A DNA stretch of 13,291 nt, from the NCBI GenBank assembly GCA_902826945.1, contig CADEGS010000116.1:1-13291 (forward strand). Direction: 5' to 3'. Below the pieces are notes generated by a model, which worked only from the letters and a program-made list of their open reading frames with translations, was not told the origin of the DNA and made no database searches. A program made the translations under genes and the position numbers. Positions 5,209 to 12,863 of the stretch are shown here, piece by piece; positions within the stretch are counted from its first letter, which is position 1; every line of letters starts with the position of its first letter. This DNA comes from an uncultured bacterium (lineage in GTDB: Bacteria; Planctomycetota; UBA1135; GCA-002686595).

Positions 5209-7050
5209 TCATCCACCCTCCGTCAGGACCTCGATCGGCGGCCGGGCGAGCGCGAGGGGGCCGGCGAGCTCGAGCGCGAAGCGGCCCTCGCCGAGCTCCC
5301 GGAAGCCGCACTGCGCCCAGAACCCGGCCACCTGGGCGTTCTTCGGCGTCGGCTCGTAGCGCGCCAGCACGCGGCGCGCGCCGCGCGCGCGACAGGCCTC
5401 GAGGACGCGGCGCAGGAAGGCCGTCTCGGCGCCGCGGCCGATCACGCGGCACGACATCAGGAAGGTGTCCACGGCCAGCGCGTCGGGCCCGTCGGGGGTC
5501 ACGATGGCCACGCCCACCAGGCCGCTGTCGCCGAAGACGTCGGCCAGCGAGAAGGAGGCGACGAACGAGCGCTCGCCGTCCATGAAGGCGCGCACCTGCT
5601 CCTCGCCGTAGCGGCGCGTGGTCAGGTTGAACTGGTTCGTCTTCTGCGTGAGCTGCGCGATGCGCGCCAGGTGCGCGCGGTCGTCGAAGCGCACGCGCAT
5701 GACCATGGCCAGCGAGCGCAGGTACTCGTCGAGGTCGCGCGCGCCGGCGCGGCGCTCGACGCGGCGGCGCTCGGCCTCGACCAGCGCCGCGCGCGCGCGG
5801 TCCTCGTCGGTCAGCGCCAGGACCTCGAGGCGCGGCTCCTCGTCGAGGCAGCCCGGCAGGAGCAGCGGGTCGGCCGGCGCCTGCACGACGTCCACCGCCG
5901 GCAGCGCCAGGCGCACGGCGTGGCATTCGTGCGGGCTGTCGTCCACGAAGACGAACGACTCGAGCCCCAGGTTGAGCTCCTGCGCCAGCGCGCGCAGGTT
6001 CTCGGGCTTCGCCTCCCAGTTCACGCGCCGCGCCGCGAAGTGCTCCTCGCGCAGCACCTGGTGCGGGTGCTCGCGCAGCACCTCGAGCACGTCTCTCTCC
6101 TCGTTCTTGCTGCACAGGGCGAGCAGGAGCCCGCGCCGGCGCAGCGCCAGCAGGCGCTCCTGGAAGGCGACGAAAAGCGAGCCCGGGTACTCCGGCCCGA
6201 GCGCGATCCCCGCCGGCCCCTCCTCCCCCACGACGCCGCCCCACAGCACGTTGTCGGCGTCCACGACGACGACCTTGGCCGGCGGCGCGCGCCGCGCGAG
6301 CGCGTAGGTCGCGAGCTCGCGCACGACGCGCTGCGCGCCGTGCGAGGAGAACGGGAAGCGGCTCGCGTGCCACAGCCGCGCGTCGAACAGGCCGCGCCGC
6401 CCGAGCTCCTCCCCCAGCCGGTCGAGGTCGTGCAGCAGCACGCCGGCGAGGTCGGCCGCGAGGCGCGCGGCCAGGGCGGCCTTCAGCTCGGCGCGCAGCG
6501 CGGCCTGGGAGTCGGGCACGCGCGCGTCCTGGAAGCCGAGCTCGGGCGGCCCCTGCTCGGGCAAGAGCGCGACCACGACCAGCCCGGGGACGACGGCGCG
6601 CAGCGCGGCCAGGTCGGCGGAGAGCGCGTCCACCGTCTCCGCGACGAGCGCGCTCCGCTCGCCGGCCGCCAGCAGGCTGCGCGGCCGGCGCCAGCCCGGG
6701 TGCCAGTCCTCGAGCCGGCCGAGCACGTAGAGCACCTCGGGCGCGTGCCGCTCGAGCGCGCCCCCCGGCGCGGCCTCCTGACGCAGCGCGCCGTAGGCGC
6801 CGGTGTAGATCTCCGCGTCGAAGCCGAAGAGCAGCGCCTCGAAGGTCCACCACGGCTCGAGCAGCTCGGTCGCGTACGTGCGCACGAGCGCCAGGCGCAG
6901 CGGCGCGCGCGGCTCGTCGAGCGCCCGCAGGCGCGCGCTCAGCCGCGCCAGGTCGGGGCGCGCGAGCAACGGGCGCGGCCGCAGCGCGTCGCGCAGCGCG
7001 GCGCGCGTCGGCGCCGCGAGCGCCGCCTCGATCGGGTCAGGCCTGCTCAT
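5209..7050 (-). CDS. FkbH-like HAD-IIIC phosphatase/acyl-ACP loading protein
   Basis: A 613-residue cytosolic protein of the FkbH family, whose characterised members take a glyceryl unit from 1,3-bisphosphoglycerate, dephosphorylate it and place it on an ACP. An N-terminal region of about 250 residues (SGNH-like in relatives) precedes the HAD domain. HAD motif I is D264-A-D266-N-V268 followed by LWGG, motif II is CSKN (313-316), the motif III lysine is K348 in NWEAKPENL, and motif IV is VFVDDSP (367-373). The C-terminal acyltransferase-like domain has KTNQFNLTTRRY (470-481), FLMSCRVIGRG (530-540) and PTPKNAQVAGFW (568-579), all family hallmarks. Motif I carries Val where most FkbH proteins have Thr. 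Its start lies within the 3' end of the VOC gene (14-nt overlap), and the ACP gene follows. Confidence 0.93.
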   Translation of the reverse strand: MSRPDPIEAALAAPTRAALRDALRPRPLLARPDLARLSARLRALDEPRAPLRLALVRTYATELLEPWWTFEALLFGFDAEIYTGAYGALRQEAAPGGALERHAPEVLYVLGRLEDWHPGWRRPRSLLAAGERSALVAETVDALSADLAALRAVVPGLVVVALLPEQGPPELGFQDARVPDSQAALRAELKAALAARLAADLAGVLLHDLDRLGEELGRRGLFDARLWHASRFPFSSHGAQRVVRELATYALARRAPPAKVVVVDADNVLWGGVVGEEGPAGIALGPEYPGSLFVAFQERLLALRRRGLLLALCSKNEERDVLEVLREHPHQVLREEHFAARRVNWEAKPENLRALAQELNLGLESFVFVDDSPHECHAVRLALPAVDVVQAPADPLLLPGCLDEEPRLEVLALTDEDRARAALVEAERRRVERRAGARDLDEYLRSLAMVMRVRFDDRAHLARIAQLTQKTNQFNLTTRRYGEEQVRAFMDGERSFVASFSLADVFGDSGLVGVAIVTPDGPDALAVDTFLMSCRVIGRGAETAFLRRVLEACRARGARRVLARYEPTPKNAQVAGFWAQCGFRELGEGRFALELAGPLALARPPIEVLTEGG

Positions 7051-7441
7051 CGGCCAGGAACTCGACCAGCTCGCGCGCGCGGGTGAAGACGAAGCGCACG
7101 GCGCGCCCCCCGAACAGGACCGCCGGCTGCCAGGGCGTCACCGGCAGCATGCGGTGGCGCTCGACCAGGCGCTCGGCCTCCGCGCGCGGGCCGACCTCGT
7201 AGCACACGTGGTGCCACGAGACGCCCTTCTGCAGCGCGCTCCACACCGGCGTGCCCTCGCCCAGCGGCTCGACCAGCTCGACGAAGGGCGAGCGTTCGTC
7301 GCCGGGGAGCGCGACGAGCACCAGGCGCGCCCCCTGCAACGGGTCGACGACGATCGGGCTGCGCGCGCTCCACAGGGAGCGCTCGAGGTGCGTCTCGATC
7401 CGCTGGACGAGCTGTCCGACGTGGTGGATGCGCGGCGTCAA
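7037..7441 (-). CDS. VOC (glyoxalase-like) family protein
   Basis: A 134-residue protein of the vicinal oxygen chelate superfamily, which holds metal-dependent isomerases, epimerases, lyases and dioxygenases. The two beta-alpha-beta-beta-beta modules start at RIHHVGQLV (4-12) and SWHHVCYEV (75-83). Likely metal ligands are H6 or H7, E55 (in FVELVEP), H77 or H78, and E127 near the C-terminus. A TTG start is inferred. It gives the usual VOC length and N-terminus, and a sigma70-like promoter sits about 26 nt upstream, which rules out the distant GTG at 7606 because that lies before the promoter. It is first in the operon VOC, FkbH-like, ACP, WecD-like. A role in epimerising or rearranging the ACP-bound or precursor acyl unit is possible but not shown. 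Confidence 0.82.
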   Translation of the reverse strand: MTPRIHHVGQLVQRIETHLERSLWSARSPIVVDPLQGARLVLVALPGDERSPFVELVEPLGEGTPVWSALQKGVSWHHVCYEVGPRAEAERLVERHRMLPVTPWQPAVLFGGRAVRFVFTRARELVEFLADEQA

Positions 7442-7473
7442 CCCGGGGGCGCCGCGACCGCGGCGCGCGCCAG

Positions 7474-7501
7474 ATTGTGGGCCCGGGCGCGCGAATGTCG
7501 A
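7474..7501 (-). promoter_or_regulatory. sigma70-like promoter of the VOC-FkbH-ACP-acyltransferase operon
   Basis: On the minus strand TCGACA (7501-7496; five of six to TTGACA), a 16-bp spacer and CACAAT (7479-7474; four of six to TATAAT). Transcription would begin near 7467, leaving about 26 nt before the TTG start at 7441. It is back to back with the promoter of the sulfatase-like gene. Confidence 0.5.
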
Positions 7502-7528
7502 GCGCCCGCAGGGCCCGGCGCCGCGCGT

Positions 7529-7557
7529 TTGCCAGCCCCGGCGCGGACCGATAGAGT
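7529..7557 (+). promoter_or_regulatory. sigma70-like promoter of the sulfatase/YfhO-like operon
   Basis: TTGCCA (7529-7534; five of six to consensus), exactly 17 bp, then TAGAGT (7552-7557; four of six). The expected start near 7564 gives a leader of roughly 48 nt before ATG 7612. No clear Shine-Dalgarno sequence lies in that leader. Confidence 0.55.
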
Positions 7558-7611
7558 CGCGTCCTTCTCCCGCTCGCCCTCCCCCTCCGCCACGACCCGC
7601 CCCCACGACCG

Positions 7612-9018
7612 ATGCCTGCCTCGAACGGGAGCCGAGCGACGCGCCGCGCGCCGGCGCTCGCGTGGCTCGCCTGGGCGGCGCTCTGCGGCTGCGGGAGCGA
7701 GCGCGCGCAGGACGCGCCGCTGAACGTGGTCCTGATCTCGCTCGACACCTGCCGCGCGGACCGCCTCTCGTGCTACGGCGCCGCGCGCCCCACGCCGCGC
7801 CTCGACGCGCTGGCGGCCGAGTCGGTGCGCTTCGAGGACTGCTTGTCGCAGAGCTGCCTGACCGCGCCCAGCCACCTGAGCATGCTCACGGGGCAGTACG
7901 TGCACCGCCACGGGTTGAGCGAGAACGGCGACGTGCGCGTGCCCGGCGCGCCGCTCGCGAGCGTGCTGCGCGCGCACGGCTACCGCACGGCCGCCTTCAC
8001 CGGGCACGGCCTCTTGCAGGCCAAGTACGGCCACGGCACGGGCTTCGACGTGTTCGAGAGCTGGGACGGGCCGGCGCCGGAGAGCTGGCCCTTCTGGCGC
8101 GACGTGGCCGACGTGCTGCCGGGCGCGCTCGCCTGGCTCGACGCGAACCAGGCGCACCCGTTCTTCCTGCTCGTGCACGGCTACGACCCGCACCAGCCGT
8201 ACTGGCCGCCCGAGCCCTGGCGCACGCAGTACGCCGGCTGGTACCAGGGCGAGCTCGACCCGCTGCACCTGCGCGCGCCCGAGTACAAGGCGCTGATCCA
8301 CCAGAAGCGCTACGGCCCCGACGAGGAGCGCTACGTCGCCGACCTCTACGACGGCGAGGTCGCGAGCGCCGACACGATCCTGGGCGGGTTCCTGGACGAG
8401 CTGCGCGCGCGCGGCCTGCTCGAGCGCTCGATCGTCGTCTTCACGAGCGACCACGGCGAGTCCTTCGGCGACGGCGACATCGTCGGGCACGGGGCGATGC
8501 TCGAGCAGGTGCTGCACGTGCCGCTCCTGATCCGCTTCCCGGGCGGGCGCTGGGCGGGGACGCGCGCCGAGCCGGTGCAGACGATCGACCTGATGCCGAC
8601 CCTGCTCGAGGCGCTCGGGGTCGAGGCGCCGGCCGGCGTCAGCGGCACGAGCCTGATGGGCCTGATCCGAGGCGGGCCGGCGCCCTTCGAGGAGCAGCGC
8701 CTGCGCGTCGCGCAGGTCAAGTCGCACTTCGCCGTGCGCTACGGCGAGCGCTGGAAGCTCTTCTTCGCCCTCGACGGCGAGCGCGTCTCGCGCCAGTCGC
8801 TCTACGACCTCCAGACGGACCCGCTCGAGGAGCACGATCTCTACGGCACGCCCGAGGGGCGCGGGCGCTTCAACCGGCTGCTGGGGACCTTCCTGCGCTG
8901 GCGCGCGAGCACCGAGCCCGACGACGAGCGCTACGGCGGCCGGGAGGAGGCGTCCGCCGCGGAGGAGGACGTGGAGCTCCTGCGCGACCTCGGGTACGCC
9001 GAGAGCAAGGGGCAGTGA
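7612..9018 (+). CDS. sulfatase-like lipoprotein hydrolase, Thr nucleophile type
   Basis: A 468-residue predicted lipoprotein of the alkaline phosphatase/sulfatase superfamily. The signal peptide ends in L-C-G-C27. Metal-binding residues are visible in NVVLISLDTCRAD (38-50; D45), HGYDPHQPYW (189-198) and VFTSDHGESFG (276-286; D280-H281). The nucleophile segment is T84-A-P-S-H-L-S-M-L-T-G94, so Thr replaces the Cys or Ser that becomes formylglycine in true sulfatases and His replaces the motif Arg. Thr is the nucleophile in several phospho-ester members of this superfamily, so a phosphodiesterase or phosphotransferase role is as likely as sulfatase activity. QTIDLMPTLLEALG (323-336) and the C-terminal DLGY are typical. 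It is co-directional with the YfhO-like gene and probably co-transcribed with it. Confidence 0.9.
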   Translation: MPASNGSRATRRAPALAWLAWAALCGCGSERAQDAPLNVVLISLDTCRADRLSCYGAARPTPRLDALAAESVRFEDCLSQSCLTAPSHLSMLTGQYVHRHGLSENGDVRVPGAPLASVLRAHGYRTAAFTGHGLLQAKYGHGTGFDVFESWDGPAPESWPFWRDVADVLPGALAWLDANQAHPFFLLVHGYDPHQPYWPPEPWRTQYAGWYQGELDPLHLRAPEYKALIHQKRYGPDEERYVADLYDGEVASADTILGGFLDELRARGLLERSIVVFTSDHGESFGDGDIVGHGAMLEQVLHVPLLIRFPGGRWAGTRAEPVQTIDLMPTLLEALGVEAPAGVSGTSLMGLIRGGPAPFEEQRLRVAQVKSHFAVRYGERWKLFFALDGERVSRQSLYDLQTDPLEEHDLYGTPEGRGRFNRLLGTFLRWRASTEPDDERYGGREEASAAEEDVELLRDLGYAESKGQ

Positions 9019-9052
9019 GGCCGAGCGCGTGCGAGCGGCGGCCGCGCCGGCG

Positions 9053-11305
9053 ATGAGCGGGAGCGCGCTGCCTCCGCCGCCGCCGCCCGGCCCCGGGCAC
9101 CGCACGGCGGCGGCCCTGGTGGCGCTCCTCCTGCTGGGCTTCCTGTCGCCGATCCTCGCGCGCGGCTGGGTCGTGTTCGGGCACGACAACACGCTCGAGG
9201 TCGGCCTGCCGCCGGGCGACGGGGGGCGCGTCCAGAACCGCGACTTCAACGACCAGAGCTCGGTCTACGTGCCCGAGATCCACCAGCACCTGAACGGCGA
9301 CGGGGCGGGCTGGATCTCGACCTGGAACCCGCACGTCGAGCTCGGGCGCCCGACGGCGCAGCTCGCCGGCTTCGGCAAGGCCTTCCCGCCCACGCTGGTC
9401 CTGTCGTGGCTCACGCGCGACGCGCTACGGCTGTACAGCGCGCAGGTCGTGCTGGCGCTCGGCCTGTGCGCGCTCTTCGCCTGGCTCCTGTGCCGCGCGC
9501 TCTGCCTCGGGCCGGTGCCCTGCCTGGTCGCCGCGCTGGGCCTCTCGCTGGGCGTCTTCCCGACCTACTGGATGACGTTCGCGCTGTTCCTGTGGGGCAC
9601 CTGCTGGACGCTGGCGCTCCTGTGGCTCGTCGCGCGCGAGCTCGAGCGCCCCGCGCTGGCGCGCCTGGCGGGGATCGCCTGCGCGCTCTACGCGCTCCTG
9701 CTCTCGGGCTACCCGCAGCAGATCGTGTGGCACGCGTATCTGCTCGTCGGCTTCACGCTGTGGCGCCTGGCGCGCGTCCCGGGCGGGCGCGCGCGCGCGC
9801 GGGCGCTGGCGCGCCTGGGGGCCGCCGTCCTGGTCGGCGTCGCGGCCGTCCTGCCCGTCTACCTCGACGTGGCCCTGAACGCGCGCCTGTCCGCGCGCCT
9901 GGGCGCCGACACGGCCTTCTTCCTGAAGATCCTGCCGCCGCTCGACGGCTGGCGGAACGTCGCCGGCTTCCTCTTGCAGCGCTTCGACGCGTTCTGGTTC
10001 GGGAACCCGATCCGCCCCGAGTACCCGGTGCGCTTCAACGGCGTCTCGCTGGGACCGGTGCTCTCGACGCTGGCGCTCGTGACGCTCGTCTCGCCCGCGC
10101 TGGTGCGGCGCGTGTGGCCGCTGCAGGCGTTCTGTCTGGGCACGCTCGTGATGACCGTCTGGCCCGCGGCCTACGCCTTCGGCGTGCGGCATCTCGGGCT
10201 GTCGCTCTCGCGCACGGTGCCGCTCTCGGCGGCCCTGATCCCCGGCGTCCTGCTCGCCGCGCGCGGCGCGCAGCACCTGCTGCACGAGCGGCCGCAGCGC
10301 GCCGCCGTGGCGCTGCTCGGGCTGGCGGCGGGCGGCGTCCTCGCCGCGGCGGCCTGGGAGCTGCGCGGGCTGCTCGACGCGCGCTTCGTCGCGGCCGGCG
10401 CGCTGGCGGCGCTCGCGACGCTCTCGCTCGCGTGGCTGCGCCGACCGTGGCTGGCCGCGCTGGTCGTGGCCGCGCTCACGCTCTGGCAGGCGCCGCGGCT
10501 CGCGCTGTGGCGCCCGATCGGGGACGTGCGGCGCACCTCGCCCCTGGTCGACTACATCGCGCGCCAGACCGACGGCGGCTGGCGCTTCGCCCTCGTCGCG
10601 GGCGGCTTCGGCACGATGCTGCCCTCGAACCAGGAGGCCTTCCTCGGGCTGCGCAGCGTGCACTCGTACAACTCGCTCTCGCCCGAGAGCTACCAGGACT
10701 GGACGCGCCGCATCAGCCCCGAGGGCGCGCAGACCTACGGGCGGCTGTTCACGAACCTGTCCTCCGACGCGCTGCTCGACGGGCCGGAGCTGGGCTTCAC
10801 CGGCATCTCGCTCTTCCTCTCCGGCAAGCCGATGGCGCTCGCGGGGCTGCGCCCCGCCGGCAACTACGCCGGCGCGCTGGTCTACGCGCTGAAGCGCAAG
10901 CCGCCGCTCGAGGCGCAGGCGAGCGCCTACGCGCTGGAGGGGGACGGCGCGCGCATCGAGGGCGAGCTGCGCGACGCCGGGCTCCTGGCGGTCGAGCGCA
11001 CGCGCGACCAGGACGACCGCCTGGCCTTCCGCGTGACGCCCGCGGAGCGCGAGACGCTGCTCTTCGTCAGCCAAAAGCACCACCCGCAGTGGCGCGCCCG
11101 CGGCGACGGGCGCGAGCTCGCCTGCCTCCCGGTGAACGGCTTCTACCTCGGCGTGCGCGTCCCGCCGGGAACGAGCACGGTCGAGCTGGCCTTCCTGCCC
11201 GCCGTGCGCTGGAGCTGGGTGCCCGAGCTGGGCTTCGCGCTGGCCGCGGCGGCGCTCCTCGCGCGCGCCGCGCTTCAGCGCTCGCGGCGCCGCAGGAAGA
11301 AGTAG
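9053..11305 (+). CDS. YfhO-like polytopic membrane protein
   Basis: A 750-residue multi-pass membrane protein resembling the YfhO family (GT-C-like proteins, some of which are needed for glycosylation of cell-wall polymers in Firmicutes). A first membrane helix at about 18-36 is followed by a large extracytoplasmic loop with FGHDN (42-46), DFNDQSSVY (64-72) and WNPHVELGRP (91-100). Many further hydrophobic helices follow, then a C-terminal beta-rich domain with QKHHPQWRA and VNGFYLGVRVPPG typical of YfhO, a last helix and an RRRRKK tail. ATG 9053 is used. GTG 9029 is a serious alternative because GAGG lies 8 nt before it. It starts 10-34 nt after the sulfatase-like gene. Its last 31 bp overlap the convergent gene. 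Lipid-linked sugar is the likely donor, but this is inference. Confidence 0.82.
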   Translation: MSGSALPPPPPPGPGHRTAAALVALLLLGFLSPILARGWVVFGHDNTLEVGLPPGDGGRVQNRDFNDQSSVYVPEIHQHLNGDGAGWISTWNPHVELGRPTAQLAGFGKAFPPTLVLSWLTRDALRLYSAQVVLALGLCALFAWLLCRALCLGPVPCLVAALGLSLGVFPTYWMTFALFLWGTCWTLALLWLVARELERPALARLAGIACALYALLLSGYPQQIVWHAYLLVGFTLWRLARVPGGRARARALARLGAAVLVGVAAVLPVYLDVALNARLSARLGADTAFFLKILPPLDGWRNVAGFLLQRFDAFWFGNPIRPEYPVRFNGVSLGPVLSTLALVTLVSPALVRRVWPLQAFCLGTLVMTVWPAAYAFGVRHLGLSLSRTVPLSAALIPGVLLAARGAQHLLHERPQRAAVALLGLAAGGVLAAAAWELRGLLDARFVAAGALAALATLSLAWLRRPWLAALVVAALTLWQAPRLALWRPIGDVRRTSPLVDYIARQTDGGWRFALVAGGFGTMLPSNQEAFLGLRSVHSYNSLSPESYQDWTRRISPEGAQTYGRLFTNLSSDALLDGPELGFTGISLFLSGKPMALAGLRPAGNYAGALVYALKRKPPLEAQASAYALEGDGARIEGELRDAGLLAVERTRDQDDRLAFRVTPAERETLLFVSQKHHPQWRARGDGRELACLPVNGFYLGVRVPPGTSTVELAFLPAVRWSWVPELGFALAAAALLARAALQRSRRRRKK

Positions 11306-12855
11306 TTCGGCGGCAGCTCGGGGGTGGGCACGCGCTCGAAGCGGCGCTCGAGCCAGGCCCACACGAGCGCGTGCGTGCGCTGGAAGAGCAGGTCCGCGCG
11401 CCCGTCGGGCGGCGCCTCCTTGATCAGCGCCCAGCGCACGTCCTTCGCCTCGAGGTCCGCGAGCAGCGCGCGCTGCTCCTCCTCGCTCGCCGGCCACAGG
11501 AAGTAGATCCCCCACACGGGCGAGACGCGGCCCCAGGCCGGGTAGAGCGTGCACAGGCCCGGCGCGAGGAAGAGCGCCTCGTCCGCCGGCACGCGCGCGG
11601 CGACCGTGCGCGTGAGCAGCTCGACCTGGCGCGCGACGTCCGGCGCGAGCCGCAGCCGCTCGCCGGCCACCTGGCAGGCGACCAGCGGCGCGCGGCGGAA
11701 GGCGCGCAGCGGCGCGAGCACCGGGTTCGTCGCGCTCGCGGCGAGCCAGCTCGCGACGAGCAGGGCCGCCCACGCGGCCGCGCGCGCGGGCGCGCGCCAG
11801 CCGAGCGCCGCCGGCAGCGCCAGCGCGCCGAGCAGCGCGGGGTGCAGGCTCTGCGCCAGGTGCGCCGCGTCCGAGCGCACCGAGGCGTGGTGCGCGTAGA
11901 ACACGCCGATCGCGCTCGCGGCCAGGAGCACGCGCACGCCGCCCGTGCGCACGAGCTCGCGCGCGCGCCCGCCGCGCGCGCGCGCGAAGGCCACGAGCGC
12001 CGCCGCGGCGACCACGACGAGCGGCAGCAGGAAGGCCGCCGCCAGCGCGACGCGCTCGGGCGCGGCCAGCGTCGCGTGGCCGAAGCGCCACGGCCAGGGA
12101 TACGGGAGCGGCAGGTTCGTGCCGTGCTCGCGGCTGAAGAAGAGCACCGAGTCGAGGTAGGCGCGGCCGAAGCCCGGCACGAAGGCGAGCATGCCGAGGA
12201 GCGGCAGCATGCCGACCACGCCCCCGGCGGCGAAGGCGCCCTGGCGCCGCGCCAGGCGCGCCGGCGCTCCGCGCCCGCCGTCCTCGGGCGCCAGCCACAG
12301 CGCGAGCAGCGCGATCCAGAGCCCGAAGCCCAGCGCGCCGTAGAGCACGTGGTTGCGGCCGACCAGGCCGGTCAGGCCGATCGCGACCCCGCTGGCGAGG
12401 TGGCGCCTGAGGCTCGGCCGCTCCGCGAGGCGCACGGCGAGGAGCACCGCCAGCATGGCGAGCGAGGGCTCGAAGAGCTTGTGGCGCGGGAACATCCAGA
12501 GCGAGAGCACCAGCGCGCCCGCGGCCAGCGCCCACGGCCGCGGCGCGACGCGCCGCAGCACGCACAGCCCGGCCAGGAGGCCCAGCGCCCCGAACGCGGC
12601 CAGCGCCGCGCGCAGCGCGAGCACGCCCTGCCCGAGCCACGCACACCAGGCGGCGCACCAGAGGTAGCGCCCGGGGTCGTACGACTGGAAGTCGCGCAGC
12701 GCGACCTGCCCCTCGAGGGTGCGCAGCACGCCGTACCACAGGAAGCCCTCGTCGGCGAGGTTGAGGTCGACGTCGCCCAGGCCCGCGTGCAGCGCGGCGG
12801 AGACGGCGCACGCGAGGAGCGCGCAGCCGGCCAGGCCCCATCGAGCGCGCGCCAT
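11275..12855 (-). CDS. GT-C-like polytopic membrane glycosyltransferase, putative
   Basis: A 526-residue multi-pass membrane protein without a firm family assignment. The first helix (about 6-24) is followed by a periplasmic loop containing D28, D30 and LADEGFLWYG (33-42), then LRDFQSYDPGRYLW (53-66). An acidic D-E pair after the first helix followed by a G-x-x-x-RDF-x-x-YDPG pattern is typical of GT39/ArnT/RgtA-type transferases that use polyprenyl-phosphate sugars. About nine or ten hydrophobic segments follow, up to residue 380. A soluble C-terminal domain (about 385-526) ends in PNYFFLRRRER. It begins 8 nt after the WecE stop, so it should share that operon, and its 3' end overlaps the YfhO-like gene. 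The substrate is not predictable; a transferase for the WecE-derived sugar is one possibility. Confidence 0.75.
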   Translation of the reverse strand: MARARWGLAGCALLACAVSAALHAGLGDVDLNLADEGFLWYGVLRTLEGQVALRDFQSYDPGRYLWCAAWCAWLGQGVLALRAALAAFGALGLLAGLCVLRRVAPRPWALAAGALVLSLWMFPRHKLFEPSLAMLAVLLAVRLAERPSLRRHLASGVAIGLTGLVGRNHVLYGALGFGLWIALLALWLAPEDGGRGAPARLARRQGAFAAGGVVGMLPLLGMLAFVPGFGRAYLDSVLFFSREHGTNLPLPYPWPWRFGHATLAAPERVALAAAFLLPLVVVAAAALVAFARARGGRARELVRTGGVRVLLAASAIGVFYAHHASVRSDAAHLAQSLHPALLGALALPAALGWRAPARAAAWAALLVASWLAASATNPVLAPLRAFRRAPLVACQVAGERLRLAPDVARQVELLTRTVAARVPADEALFLAPGLCTLYPAWGRVSPVWGIYFLWPASEEEQRALLADLEAKDVRWALIKEAPPDGRADLLFQRTHALVWAWLERRFERVPTPELPPNYFFLRRRER

Positions 12856-12863
12856 CCGAGCGC

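Noticed and set aside
4780..7086. 768-codon plus-strand frame across the acyl operon
   Set aside because: It is the antisense shadow of the FkbH-like gene, whose motifs are unmistakable.
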